Positions 33,147 through 42,390 of a stretch of DNA of 43,238 nt are shown one piece after another (within the stretch, counting starts at the first letter, position 1; every line of letters begins with the position of its first letter). A program made the position numbers and the translations under genes. Source of the stretch: Acidobacteriota bacterium (lineage in GTDB: Bacteria > Acidobacteriota > JAAYUB01). Below the pieces are notes generated by a model. That model searched no databases. It saw only the letters and a list, made by a program, of their open reading frames with translations, and was not told where the DNA came from. The stretch lies in NCBI GenBank assembly GCA_029565065.1, contig JAKQOW010000138.1:1-43238 (forward strand), written 5' to 3'.

Positions 33147-34081
33147 TCCGAGCCCGAGCTTTTGGGCGCAAAATACCCCTTGCGGTGGCGCACGCGCAGA
33201 TCCTTTCCCTTGACCGCCACGCGGAGCGCCCGGAACGTACCGTCACGCGCCGGGTTGGAGGAGCGGTAGCTGATGCTGTATTGGCTGCGCAACTCCTGGT
33301 TGATCTCCCGGAACGCCAGACTCAGGTCTTCCATCTTGGAAGGGTAGTAGGCCTTGCCGCCGGTGGCCGAAGTGAGCTGCTCCAGGATGGTGTCCCCTTC
33401 TTCGCTGCCCTTGACGCCGAAATGTCCGCCCTTGTTGGTGGAAATGGCGAACACCGTGGAGCCGGACCGCTGTGCCATCTCGAGCGCTTCTTCGAACGTC
33501 ACCTTGCTGACGGTGTCCTCGCCGTCGGAGATGACGATCACGGTCTTGCGTCGCTCGCCCTGGTCGGGCACCAGCTTTTCCTCGGCCACCAGCAGGACGG
33601 AGTCGTAGAGCGAGGTGCCGCCGGCGGCCCGCAGGGTGCGCAGCTGCTTGCCCAGCAAATTCGTATCGTTGGTGAAATCCTGAATGAGCGTGACCCCGGT
33701 ATCGAACTCCACCAGGAGCGCCTTGTCCTGGGGCCGGAGCACGGTGGCGAAGAACTCGGTGGCTGCATCCTGTTCGAACTTGAGTTTGTTGGCGACCGAG
33801 GCGCTGGTGTCGATGAGGAGCGCGATGCTCAGTGGCAGATCGCTCATGGCGCTGAAGTTTTCGATCTTCTGCGGCGCGTTGTTCTCGTAAACGATGAAGT
33901 CGTCCTGATGCAGGGTCGTCACATAATTGCCCCGCCGATCGAGGACGCTGCACAGCAGGTTGACCATCTCCACCCGGACCGCGATGCGGCCCTCGGGCGT
34001 CTGAACCGCCTGTTGAGACCACGCGGCCCCCGCCAACGTGAGCACGACCACCGCAAGCACCAGCCGGGTGAAGATTTTCAT
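33143..34081 (-). CDS. Secreted VWFA-related (Acidobacterial-type) protein
   Basis: 312 residues with a signal peptide (KIFTRLVLAVVVLTLAGAAWS). The mature part begins with a small beta region (MVNLLCSVLDRRGNYVTTL, DFIVYENNAPQKIENF) and continues as a von Willebrand A domain with the metal-site motif DTSAS (IALLIDTSASVAN), TVIVISDGEDTVS and LTSATGGKAYYPS. This arrangement is the VWFA-related domain common in Acidobacteriota. It probably binds proteins outside the cytoplasmic membrane. Start ATG 34081-34079 follows GAGG and a strong promoter; the longer frame from 34117 adds residues before the signal peptide. Its position before grpE appears incidental, because grpE has its own promoter. Confidence 0.9.
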   Translation of the reverse strand: MKIFTRLVLAVVVLTLAGAAWSQQAVQTPEGRIAVRVEMVNLLCSVLDRRGNYVTTLHQDDFIVYENNAPQKIENFSAMSDLPLSIALLIDTSASVANKLKFEQDAATEFFATVLRPQDKALLVEFDTGVTLIQDFTNDTNLLGKQLRTLRAAGGTSLYDSVLLVAEEKLVPDQGERRKTVIVISDGEDTVSKVTFEEALEMAQRSGSTVFAISTNKGGHFGVKGSEEGDTILEQLTSATGGKAYYPSKMEDLSLAFREINQELRSQYSISYRSSNPARDGTFRALRVAVKGKDLRVRHRKGYFAPKSSGSD

Positions 34082-34146
34082 GTTGCCTCGAGCCGGAAGA
34101 TGATTCAAAATGAACAACCAAGACCTGGCGCAAATTAAGAGTCCTC

Positions 34147-34175
34147 ATTATATGAATGGGTTCACCGATAGTCAA
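34147..34175 (-). promoter_or_regulatory. Strong sigma70-type promoter for the vWA gene
   Basis: Minus strand: TTGACT (34175-34170), a 17-bp spacer and a perfect TATAAT (34152-34147), about 66 bp before the vWA start. It lies in the divergent spacer shared with the M28 gene. Confidence 0.7.
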
Positions 34176-34199
34176 GCCGGGGGGAGCGTGGGCCGGGCC

Positions 34200-35174
34200 A
34201 TGCGCACCGGCGGACTCCTCTGGCTGTTCCTCGCGATGGCGGCGGCCGGTGGTTGCGGACCCGAACAGGTGTCGGGCGGACCGGTCGCGGACGAACCGGT
34301 GCCCTCCGCCGGAGCGGCTGCCCCGGCCGCCGGCAGCGACGGGTGGCAGGCCGCTGCGGACAGGCAACGGCTGGAGCGGGATTTCACCGCGATGATCCGC
34401 CTGGCGCCGCGGCCGGCCGGCTCCGAGCGCCTGGAAGCCTGCCGGCGCCTGATCGCCGAGGAACTGTCGGGCGCCGGTTTGGGCGTCCGCCGCGAGACGT
34501 TCCGGGCGGCGACGCCGCGGGGCGCTATCGAGATGGCCAACGTGATCGGCGAGAAAGCCGGGGATCCCCGGCGGATCATCATCGTGGCATCCCATATCGA
34601 CACCAAGGCGCTGCCCGGCGTCCACTTCATCGGGGCCAACGATTCGGGATCCAGCACCGCCGCCGTCCTGGAGATCGCCCGGGTGCTCGCGGCGCGTGCC
34701 GATGCCCGGGCCACCTATCGCTTTCTCTTTTTCGACGGCGAGGAATCGGTCGGCGAATCGATCACCGAAACGGACGGCCTCTACGGCAGCCGCCATCACG
34801 CCGGCAACCTCCGGCGGAGCGGCGAGGCGCAGAGCGTGCGGGCGATGATCCTGCTGGACATGATCGGCGACCGCGACCTGGCGCTGACCCGGGACCGGTA
34901 TTCCTCGCCCGAATTGTGGTCGCTGCTGACAGCGTGCTGCCGCCGGCTGGGCTGGCCCGAGATCGCCGCGGGCGAATCCAATGCCATCATCGACGACCAC
35001 ATCCCCTTCCGCGAACTGGGCGTCCCGGCCATTGACCTGATCGATTTTGAATACGGCCCCTGGAACAGTTACTGGCACACACCGCGCGATATCCCGGACA
35101 ACGTTTCTGTGGCAAACATCTTCCGGGTGACCCGGGTGACGCTCTGCATGCTGGAGAGCCTGGACCATGAGTAG
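34200..35174 (+). CDS. M28-family, glutaminyl-cyclase-like lipoprotein
   Basis: 324 residues. The N terminus MRTGGLLWLFLAMAAAGGC is a lipoprotein signal with Cys19 as the probable lipid site, so the protein should sit on the outer face of a membrane. Zinc-ligand motifs follow in M28 order: IVASHIDTK, ANDSGSSTAA, FFDGEESVG, LLDMIGDRDLA and DDHIPFRELGVPAIDLIDF, then WHTPRD. The DDHIPF/WHTPRD pair is typical of glutaminyl-peptide cyclotransferases, though aminopeptidase activity is an alternative. The frame is open from 34110, but the 34200 ATG gives the sensible lipoprotein signal. It is followed 14 bp later by another peptidase gene, probably in one operon. Confidence 0.85.
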   Translation: MRTGGLLWLFLAMAAAGGCGPEQVSGGPVADEPVPSAGAAAPAAGSDGWQAAADRQRLERDFTAMIRLAPRPAGSERLEACRRLIAEELSGAGLGVRRETFRAATPRGAIEMANVIGEKAGDPRRIIIVASHIDTKALPGVHFIGANDSGSSTAAVLEIARVLAARADARATYRFLFFDGEESVGESITETDGLYGSRHHAGNLRRSGEAQSVRAMILLDMIGDRDLALTRDRYSSPELWSLLTACCRRLGWPEIAAGESNAIIDDHIPFRELGVPAIDLIDFEYGPWNSYWHTPRDIPDNVSVANIFRVTRVTLCMLESLDHE

Positions 35175-35188
35175 GAGGCACCGCCGTC

Positions 35189-37261
35189 ATGAGACTCACA
35201 CGCATCGTTCTTGGATTTCTCGCACTGTTGGCCATGGCACCGGCTGCCGGACATATCTTCGCGGCGACAGCCGCTGAGGCGCCGGTTGTGACCGCCATAT
35301 CCACCGAATGCCAGCACCGCACGGTGGACGCTCTGGCGGAGCGATGGGGCGCCGACGTCCGGGAGCGGGCGGAGCGGGGGGTGCGCCAACTGGCCTGCCT
35401 GTGGACGCCGACTGACGGCCCGGAAGCGGAGTTCGAACGCTTCTGCCGGGAGCAGTTCATCGGTGAGCCACAGCTTCGCCGGCAGACCTTCGCCCGGATC
35501 CAGGACAACATGGAGCTGATCCACGGACGGTTCCACCAGATCCATCGCAGCTTGTCGGAGCCGCTGGAGCTGGATCTCGGGCAGCCGCTGGCGGTCGATT
35601 ACCTGTTTCAGCAGTACGCTCCGGCCGCGCATCTCGCCGATGATCTGTTCGGCGTCCGGATCGCCCAGCTGTCCGTGTTGAATTTCCCGTTCTACACCCT
35701 GGCCGAGAAGAACCGGCTGGGGGCGGCCTGGAGCCGCGAGGAGTGGGCCATGGCCCGTCTGGGCGACTGGTTCAACGCCCGGGTCCCCGCCGAGGTCGCC
35801 CAGCAGTCGAGCCGGGCATACGCGGAGAGCGGCAACTACGTGGCGACCTACAACATCCACATCGGCAACCTGCTGCAGGACGGGGACCGGCGGCCCTGGG
35901 CGCAGGATCGCAAACTGGTCACCCACTGGAACCTCCGCGACGAGATCCGGGCTCAGTACGCCGAACCCGATGGTCTGTCCCGCCAGGAGCTTCTGGCGAA
36001 GGTCCTGGAGCGGATCGTGGACGGGAGCATCCCGCAACAGGTGATTGACGATCCGCGCTATGCCTGGGACCCGGCCGCCAACCGCCTGTTCGAGACGGTG
36101 GACGACAATCTGAAGGAATTGGAGATCGTGCGGGAAGGAGCCCGGCGCTATCAGCAGTGGCTCAATCTGTACCATGCGTCCCGACGGCTGGACGCCCACA
36201 TGCCGCTCAGCCCCACGGCCATCGACCGGAAATTCAACCTCGACCGGCAGATTCCCGAAACCGAGGTGGAGCAACTGCTCCAGGCCGTGCTGCGGGATCC
36301 GGTGGCGCAGGACGTCGGCCGCCTCGTCGCCCGACGGCTGGGTCGCGAACTGAAGCCTTTTGACATCTGGTACGGCGGTTTCCGGAGCGGGCCTGCGAAG
36401 CCGGAAGCGGAACTGGACCGCATCGTCCGGGCGCGCTACCCCACCGTGGCGGCATTCCAGGCCGATCTGCCCACCATCCTGCAGCGCCTGGGTTTTGCGC
36501 CCGACCGGGCCGCGTTCGTCGCCGACCATGTCGCCGTGGATGCATCCCGGGGCATCGGACATGCCATGGGCGCGTCGATGCGCGGCGACAAGGCCCATCT
36601 GCGCACCCGCGTGGCGCCCGGGGGGATGGATTACAAGGGCTTCAACATCGCCATGCATGAATTCGGGCACAACGTGGAACAGGTGCTCTCGTTGGAAGGC
36701 GTGGACTACTACGCCATGAGCGGAGTGCCCAACAACGCATTCACCGAGTGTTTCGCCTACGTGTTCCAGGCCCGCGACCTCCAGGTTCTCGGACTGGGCG
36801 AGCCGGACGCGTTGTCGCGGCAGATGCAGGCTCTCGACACCTTCTGGATCACCTACGAGATCGCCGGCGTGTCGCTGGTGGAGATGCGGGCCTGGCGCTG
36901 GCTGTACGCGCATCCGGAGGCGGATGCCGCCGCCTTTCAGGCCGAGGTCCTCCGTCTGGCCAGGGAAGTGTGGAACGAGTACTACGCACCGGTGTTCCAG
37001 GTGAGGGATTGCCCGATCCTGGCCGTGTACCAGCACATGGTTTACCATCCGCTCTACCTGGCCGATTATGCGCTGGGCCACCTGATCCACTTCCAGGTTG
37101 AATCGGCGCTGGTCGGGAAGCCGCTGGGGGTGGAAATGGAGCGCATGTGCCGCCAGGGGGCGCTCACGCCCCGATACTGGATGCGTGGCGCCGTCGGGAA
37201 TGACCTGACGGCCGAGCCGCTGCTCAGCGCAGCCCGCGAGGCGGCGCGTACGGCACATTAG
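35189..37261 (+). CDS. Secreted HEFGH zinc metallopeptidase, distantly M3-like
   Basis: 690 residues with a signal peptide (RIVLGFLALLAMAPAAGHIFA). The active-site motif H490-E491-F-G-H494 lies in NIAMHEFGHNVEQ, and E520 in NNAFTECFAYVF is the likely third zinc ligand, the gluzincin pattern of M3-type oligopeptidases. The rest is helical and long, as expected of a clam-shaped oligopeptidase. No exact family is assigned. It follows the M28 lipoprotein gene by 14 bp, which suggests a joint role in extracytoplasmic peptide breakdown. ATG 35189 has GGAGG about 10 nt upstream. Confidence 0.8.
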   Translation: MRLTRIVLGFLALLAMAPAAGHIFAATAAEAPVVTAISTECQHRTVDALAERWGADVRERAERGVRQLACLWTPTDGPEAEFERFCREQFIGEPQLRRQTFARIQDNMELIHGRFHQIHRSLSEPLELDLGQPLAVDYLFQQYAPAAHLADDLFGVRIAQLSVLNFPFYTLAEKNRLGAAWSREEWAMARLGDWFNARVPAEVAQQSSRAYAESGNYVATYNIHIGNLLQDGDRRPWAQDRKLVTHWNLRDEIRAQYAEPDGLSRQELLAKVLERIVDGSIPQQVIDDPRYAWDPAANRLFETVDDNLKELEIVREGARRYQQWLNLYHASRRLDAHMPLSPTAIDRKFNLDRQIPETEVEQLLQAVLRDPVAQDVGRLVARRLGRELKPFDIWYGGFRSGPAKPEAELDRIVRARYPTVAAFQADLPTILQRLGFAPDRAAFVADHVAVDASRGIGHAMGASMRGDKAHLRTRVAPGGMDYKGFNIAMHEFGHNVEQVLSLEGVDYYAMSGVPNNAFTECFAYVFQARDLQVLGLGEPDALSRQMQALDTFWITYEIAGVSLVEMRAWRWLYAHPEADAAAFQAEVLRLAREVWNEYYAPVFQVRDCPILAVYQHMVYHPLYLADYALGHLIHFQVESALVGKPLGVEMERMCRQGALTPRYWMRGAVGNDLTAEPLLSAAREAARTAH

Positions 37262-37306
37262 GCGGTCGGCAGGGAACATCACGCGGTTTTGCCTGATTCT
37301 ATATTA

Positions 37307-37335
37307 TTGACAGGCTTTTCCTGCTTGGTTATGAT
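37307..37335 (+). promoter_or_regulatory. Strong sigma70-type promoter
   Basis: Perfect TTGACA (37307-37312), a 17-bp spacer and TATGAT (37330-37335), about 50 bp upstream of the GAF-like gene start at 37385. It is set in an AT-rich patch, unlike the surrounding DNA. Confidence 0.75.
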
Positions 37336-37384
37336 GGCATAAGACCGATTTTTCATACCGTTGGCACAGATAGGAGAAGAAACG

Positions 37385-39175
37385 ATGAGCCAGCTCCTTG
37401 ACCCGGAACGAAAACTCTCCTTTTATTTCCAGGAAATGCTCAACACCTACACGGAGTCGATCCAGAATCGGCTGAAGAGCGTGCAGGCCAAGGCGCAAGG
37501 CACCCTGGAGGAGTTGGAGAGGCAGACGGCGGGCATTACCCCGCAGATCACCGGCGAGGAGCTTGCGGATTACATCCGGGAGACGCTCATCCCGCTGCGC
37601 GCCGAGCACGAAGCAGCCGCACAATGGCATAGCGGATTGATGATGGACATCGCCCGCATCACCCGCGGCACCGAGCAGAAGCAGATCCTCGAAGCGGTGC
37701 TGGACGCCACGGTCGGAATTGCCGACCGCGCGTTCATTCTGCTGGTTCGTCAGGGACAGGTGTCCGGCTGGGAGGGGCGGGGTTATACGCCGACGTTCCT
37801 CGAGACCGGGCTGAAGATGTTTTCCACGGCCGCCGGCTCGGACGCCGTCATCGGTCCCCTGCTGACGGAGACCGACGGACAGACGTTCACCCGCGATACA
37901 ATCCCCGACGGTGCCCCTTACCTTGAAATCGATGGTTTTGAAAAACCCGCCAAGTTCCACCTCTTCCCGCTGGTTCTCTTCGGATCGGTTGCCGCCGTCC
38001 TGTTCATTGACGGCGACGGGTGCCGGGTCGATGACGCGGACGCCATCCAGGCGGGCGATGCCATCATGACCACCACCGCCATCTGGCTGGAAAATTTGGC
38101 CATGCGCAAAAGCCTGGGCCTGGGACTGCCGGGTGCGTGTCCCATCGCGGCGGAAGCGGAAGAGGATATCGACGCGGCGGTGTCGCCGGCGGCGATCGAG
38201 GAGCCGCCCACGGCCAAGACACCCCAGGCCGCCGGCGCCGTGGAGGACCTGATCGAAGAGCCGGTGGAGGAATTCCTGGCGGAACCCGCGGCGGAGCCTG
38301 TCGCCGAACCGTTCCGCGCCCCGTGGGAATCGCCCGCCGCCGCGCCCGCGGTCGATCGGATCATGCCGGTGGACATTCCCGCGGCGCCCGACAAATCGGC
38401 GGCCGTCACCCGGGAGTTTCCGGCGGAAGAGCAGGCCGTCGAACTCGATCTGGCGGGGATCGCCGCCGGACCGGATGAGTACGAGATCCGGCTCGAGGAA
38501 CCGTCGGCCGTGCCCGCAGCCCCGGTGTTCGGACAGGAACCGACACTCATCGACCAGGTCATGAAGATCGAAAGCATGGGTGAAGAGGAGATTGTGGTGG
38601 ATGAGGCCGCTGCGGCGCCGATCATTCCCGCGCTGTTTGAAGCGGAGCCCGAAGAGATCGTCCTGGAAGAGCCCGTTGACATGGGGTACGCGCCATCCAT
38701 GGAGATCACGCCGGGCCCGGCCGCCCCGGCAGCCGCAGAGCCGGGGGAGATCGTTCTCGAGGAACACCCGCTGGAAGAGCTGATTCTGGAGGAAACCCCG
38801 GCTGCCCCCATCTTCGAAGCGCCGGCGCCCGTCGTCACCCCGCCGCCGATTCCGGCGACGCCCCCGGTGAGCGCGCAGCCGTGGTCCACACCCGATGAGG
38901 AGAAACAGTACAACGACGCCCGTCGGTTCGCCCGCCTGCTGGTCTCGGAAATCAAGCTGTATAACGAAGACTCGGTGACCGAGGGCCGGATCGAGAAAGA
39001 CTTGTACCGGCGGCTGCAGAAGGATATCGACCGGAGCCGGGAGATGTTCGACAAGCGGGTGCCGCGCAGTCTCGGCCTGAAGATCGATTACTTCCACGAA
39101 GAGCTGGTCCGCATCTTGGCGGAGGGTGACTCGACCAAACTGGGCAAGGGTTACCCCGGACCGGTCAATCAGTAG
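37385..39175 (+). CDS. GAF-like protein with long acidic Pro/Ala linker
   Basis: 596 residues, soluble. An N-terminal helical part (about 1-80; SFYFQEMLNTYTESIQNRL) precedes a GAF-like domain at about 85-250 (ILEAVLDATVGIADRAFILLV, HLFPLVLFGSVAAVLFIDGDG). Residues about 255-505 are a disordered Glu/Pro/Ala-rich linker with repeated EEIVLEEP-like words, a long interaction or spacing tract. The C terminus (about 506-596) is a conserved helical domain (DARRFARLLVSEIKLYNEDS, RLQKDIDRSREMFDKRV) that I recall from other Acidobacteriota proteins. Start ATG 37385 follows AGGAGAAG; the open frame from 37361 lacks such a site. Role unknown, perhaps signalling. The lytic transglycosylase gene follows 12 bp later. 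Confidence 0.7.
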   Translation: MSQLLDPERKLSFYFQEMLNTYTESIQNRLKSVQAKAQGTLEELERQTAGITPQITGEELADYIRETLIPLRAEHEAAAQWHSGLMMDIARITRGTEQKQILEAVLDATVGIADRAFILLVRQGQVSGWEGRGYTPTFLETGLKMFSTAAGSDAVIGPLLTETDGQTFTRDTIPDGAPYLEIDGFEKPAKFHLFPLVLFGSVAAVLFIDGDGCRVDDADAIQAGDAIMTTTAIWLENLAMRKSLGLGLPGACPIAAEAEEDIDAAVSPAAIEEPPTAKTPQAAGAVEDLIEEPVEEFLAEPAAEPVAEPFRAPWESPAAAPAVDRIMPVDIPAAPDKSAAVTREFPAEEQAVELDLAGIAAGPDEYEIRLEEPSAVPAAPVFGQEPTLIDQVMKIESMGEEEIVVDEAAAAPIIPALFEAEPEEIVLEEPVDMGYAPSMEITPGPAAPAAAEPGEIVLEEHPLEELILEETPAAPIFEAPAPVVTPPPIPATPPVSAQPWSTPDEEKQYNDARRFARLLVSEIKLYNEDSVTEGRIEKDLYRRLQKDIDRSREMFDKRVPRSLGLKIDYFHEELVRILAEGDSTKLGKGYPGPVNQ

Positions 39176-39187
39176 CGTTATTCCGCG

Positions 39188-41500
39188 TTGCGCTTCAAAT
39201 CATCAATCGCCACGTTCCTCCTCGCGGCATGCTGCGCCTCCGCACTGGCCGGGGTACAGGCGCCTTGTCCGTGGTTGGCCGAGCCGGATCCATACGCGCA
39301 GCAGCCCGACCTGGCGCGACTGGCCCGGGATCGGGCCGTCATCGACGCGCTGCCGTCGGAGCAACGGGTCACCCGGTGGCAGGCGCAGCTCCAGCTCTAC
39401 CGGACCGATGGCAATCGACGCCTCGAAGGACTGGCCGGTCTGATCCTGGGACGGTTGCTGGCCGGCGATCAACCGGAAGCCGCCCTGAACTGTCTCGAGG
39501 ATCCGGCCGTTTTCCGCCACACCGCGCTGGCCGAACTGGCCGTCGAAACGGCGCTGGAGATCGCCCGGAACCACCCGCAGCTTTTCGGGCGGACGGACGC
39601 AATGCTGAGTGCGCCGGAACGCGTGGGCGCACTCGATTTCCGGCTGCTGGCGCAGGTGGTGGAGTTGCACCGTCAAAACGAGCGGATCGCGGAGGCCCGA
39701 CGCTGGCTCACTGCGGCCGATCCGTCCGTCTTCCCCGGCATCCGCGCCGACTGGCACCATTTCAGTCTGGGACGGCTGGATCTTGCGGAAGGCCGTTTGG
39801 AAGCGGCGAAGGCGCACTGGCGCGCCGCCCTGCTCGTGGCCGATCCCGATCCCTCCGTCTTTCTGGCCGCATTGGGCGAATTGAAGCAGGTCGAGGGGAG
39901 CGATCCCGTTCCGGCCCTGATGCCGGTTACGGAAGCCGTCCGCATCGCCCGCGGCTTTCTGGCCAGGGGCAGCGGGTGGGCCGCTTGGGCCTGCCTGGCG
40001 GGTTACTTGCCGCACCAGGCGCCGAAAGCCGCCGCCGATCCGTTCTGGCGGACTGCCGGCGAGGCCGCGTTCCAGACGGGACAGTACCGGCAGGCGCGGG
40101 AACTGTTGCAGCGCTACCGGCCCCGCGCGGCCGACGACCGGCTGGCGCGTGCGTACGGCCTGGCGGTGGCCGGTAAAAAACTCGGCCGGACGGACGAGTA
40201 CAAGCGGAACCTCGCCCTGATTCGGCAGATTGCACCCCGGTCGGATGAGCACATCCGGCTGCTGCAGCCGGCGGCCTTCGACGCCGAGGTGGCGGGCCGG
40301 ACTGACGACGTGCGCCGGCTATACGGCGAAATCGCCCGCCTGTCCCAGCGGCGCCCGGATGTCGCCGAAGCCAGCTGGAAGCTGGCCTGGACCGAGTATC
40401 TCCACGGCAAGTGGACGCGGGCCGATGCCCTGTTCCGCCGCGCCATCGAGATGGATGACGGCCGCGAATTCGCGCTGGCCGGATTGTACTGGCATGGCGT
40501 CTGCGCCCGGCGGATGAAGCAGACCGCCGAGGCCGACGCTGCGCACCGGGCGTTGCTGGCGGTCTTTCCATTCTCCTACTATGCGGAACTCGTTCGACAG
40601 GGATGGAGCGGCCCGCCGCCGATCGGCGCGGAAGAGAACTCCGCGGCCGATGGCTGGTCCCGCATCCTCCGGGAGAAGTACACGCCCGTTCGGGTCGCCG
40701 GGCCGGTCCAGCCGCTGGAGGCGCTGCCGCCGCCCGACCGGTTTTTCGTGCTGGAAGCCCTCGCCGCAGGACTCCGGGCACCGGCGGTGCAGCGCCTCGA
40801 CACCGCCAACCGCACGCTCCGCGACCCGGGGCTGCACGCCCTCCTGGCCGCTCTCGCGGCCGAGGACGGGCGCACCTACGATCTGATCTGGCACGCCCAC
40901 CGGGCGTGCCCGGAGCTGTACACGCTGCGCCTGGAGGCGGCGTCGCCGGATTGCTGGCACATGCTCTTTCCTGTGCGGTACGAAGAGATCCTGCGGCAGG
41001 AGCTGGCCGACACCGGGGTCGAGCCGTATCTGGCCCTGGCGCTGATCCGGCAGGAATCGGCCTTTCTTGAGGATGCGCGCTCGGTGTCCAATGCCATCGG
41101 GCTGATGCAGCTCCTGCCCGCCACCGCCGCCGAGGAGGCGGGCTTTCGGGGCGATCCGACCGAGCTCGTGACCCGGCTCAAGACACCCGAGTTCAACCTG
41201 CCGCTGGGCTGCCGCTACCTCGTGAAGCAGTACCGGTATTTCGACCGGAAGATGGCCCTGGCCCTGGCCGCGTACAACGGCGGTCCCCGCCGCATCCGCG
41301 ACGTCAACCGCCGATACGAGCAGAAATACGGCCTGCCGGAGATCGTGGAACTCATCCCCATGGCCCAGTCGCGCAACTACGTGAAAGCGATCTACCGGAA
41401 CTGGAACTATTACTCACAGTTGTACGCCGGCCGGCCCGCCGATCTGGCGTGGCTTTTCGGCCAACCGGAATTCCACCGGGACCAGTCAAAGGCAAAATGA
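39188..41500 (+). CDS. Soluble lytic murein transglycosylase (Slt70-like)
   Basis: 770 residues with a signal peptide (FKSSIATFLLAACCASALA). A large helical superhelix (about 30-590) with TPR-like units leads to a C-terminal SLT domain: IRQESAF with catalytic E623, GLMQLLPATA, FNLPLGCRYL and ALAAYNGGPRRI. The enzyme cleaves peptidoglycan to 1,6-anhydro products in the periplasm. Architecture and length match Slt70-type enzymes. The start is a TTG at 39188 without a strong ribosome binding site; the signal peptide is complete from there. It is 12 bp after the GAF-like gene and may be co-transcribed from the 37307 promoter. Confidence 0.92.
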   Translation: MRFKSSIATFLLAACCASALAGVQAPCPWLAEPDPYAQQPDLARLARDRAVIDALPSEQRVTRWQAQLQLYRTDGNRRLEGLAGLILGRLLAGDQPEAALNCLEDPAVFRHTALAELAVETALEIARNHPQLFGRTDAMLSAPERVGALDFRLLAQVVELHRQNERIAEARRWLTAADPSVFPGIRADWHHFSLGRLDLAEGRLEAAKAHWRAALLVADPDPSVFLAALGELKQVEGSDPVPALMPVTEAVRIARGFLARGSGWAAWACLAGYLPHQAPKAAADPFWRTAGEAAFQTGQYRQARELLQRYRPRAADDRLARAYGLAVAGKKLGRTDEYKRNLALIRQIAPRSDEHIRLLQPAAFDAEVAGRTDDVRRLYGEIARLSQRRPDVAEASWKLAWTEYLHGKWTRADALFRRAIEMDDGREFALAGLYWHGVCARRMKQTAEADAAHRALLAVFPFSYYAELVRQGWSGPPPIGAEENSAADGWSRILREKYTPVRVAGPVQPLEALPPPDRFFVLEALAAGLRAPAVQRLDTANRTLRDPGLHALLAALAAEDGRTYDLIWHAHRACPELYTLRLEAASPDCWHMLFPVRYEEILRQELADTGVEPYLALALIRQESAFLEDARSVSNAIGLMQLLPATAAEEAGFRGDPTELVTRLKTPEFNLPLGCRYLVKQYRYFDRKMALALAAYNGGPRRIRDVNRRYEQKYGLPEIVELIPMAQSRNYVKAIYRNWNYYSQLYAGRPADLAWLFGQPEFHRDQSKAK

Positions 41501-41531
41501 GAGAGACGCCGGTGCCGGGCCCGGCCGGATC

Positions 41532-41837
41532 TCAGGGGGGATCGACGCCGCCCGGATTCCAGGGATTGCACCGCATGATGCGCCAGGTGCCCTTGGCCAG
41601 GCCGGGGAAGAGCCCGTATTTCAGGAGCGCCTGCCGCATGTACTCGCTGCAGGTGGGGGTGAAGCGGCAAAACTGGAGGCGGTGGTTGAGATGGAGCAGG
41701 GGGGATATCCGGTCCTGGTAGACCTGAATCCCCCCCGCCAGGATGCGACTGGTGATCTGCACCTGCGGCGATCTGAGACCGTCGGCGATCACCGCGAGGC
41801 CGAAGAGAGCGAAGAGCAGTCCGACCAGTTTCAGCAC
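41532..41837 (-). CDS. yidD: Membrane protein insertion efficiency factor YidD
   Basis: 101 residues. A hydrophobic N terminus (LKLVGLLFALFGLAVIADGL) is followed by the YidD core with YQDRISPLL, CRFTPTCSEYM and the end KGTWRIMRCNPWNPGG. YidD assists YidC-dependent membrane protein insertion. The start is GTG at 41837-41835, 10 bp after the stop of the RDD gene; a longer frame starting inside that gene is rejected. The gene converges with the transglycosylase gene. Confidence 0.9.
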   Translation of the reverse strand: MLKLVGLLFALFGLAVIADGLRSPQVQITSRILAGGIQVYQDRISPLLHLNHRLQFCRFTPTCSEYMRQALLKYGLFPGLAKGTWRIMRCNPWNPGGVDPP

Positions 41838-41847
41838 CGGACGGCGC

Positions 41848-42363
41848 TTACTGGCGGACGACCCGGGTTCCGGCGAACGTGTCACTCCAGCGCAGACCCT
41901 CCGGCGACTTGGTGATGGTGATCGCTTCCCACACGGCGAACGCCAGCACGGCCAATCCCACGACAAACTGCAGCAAGGACAGGATGACGCCCGCGATGCA
42001 GCCCAGGACGGGGATCAGCGCGATGATGCTGGTCAGCAGCCAGATGAGCGAAGTCAGCGAGTAGACCAGGTTGCGTTTGACCGAGTGCATCAGCTCGATG
42101 GGACCGCCCGCCATGGTCGCCACCTTGATCTTCATCAGGTGCTTGCCGATGCTGTTGCCCTTGACGATATAGTCGCGCAGCAGGATGAAGCCGCACATGA
42201 CGGCGGCTCCGGCGATCTGGATGATGCTGCCCAGAATCGAGGAGATGATGTTGCCGACGATGCCCACGATCACGATCACGATGACCAGCGCGAAAATCGC
42301 GCCGATGTCGATGGCCAGGGCGATGAACCGGTTTTTTTGGAGTTCCGCATCTGTCATGGTCAA
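41848..42363 (-). CDS. RDD-family membrane protein (171 residues)
   Basis: Contains NRFIALAIDIGAIFAL, a long hydrophobic segment, then GNSIGKHLMKIKVATM, the typical RDD-family pattern, and further hydrophobic helices (SLIWLLTSIIALIPVLGCIAGVI, LLQFVVGLAVLAF). Probably four membrane helices. RDD proteins are small inner-membrane proteins with transport or stress links in some cases; a precise role is unknown. The gene lies between a second RDD gene and yidD, in one leftward run. Confidence 0.8.
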   Translation of the reverse strand: MTMTDAELQKNRFIALAIDIGAIFALVIVIVIVGIVGNIISSILGSIIQIAGAAVMCGFILLRDYIVKGNSIGKHLMKIKVATMAGGPIELMHSVKRNLVYSLTSLIWLLTSIIALIPVLGCIAGVILSLLQFVVGLAVLAFAVWEAITITKSPEGLRWSDTFAGTRVVRQ

Positions 42364-42390
42364 TGCCTCCTGTGCAGGATTCGGGGATGT

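Noticed and set aside
41514..41525. Terminator between the transglycosylase and yidD genes
   Set aside because: GCCGGGCCCGGC is a palindrome with no loop and no following T tract.
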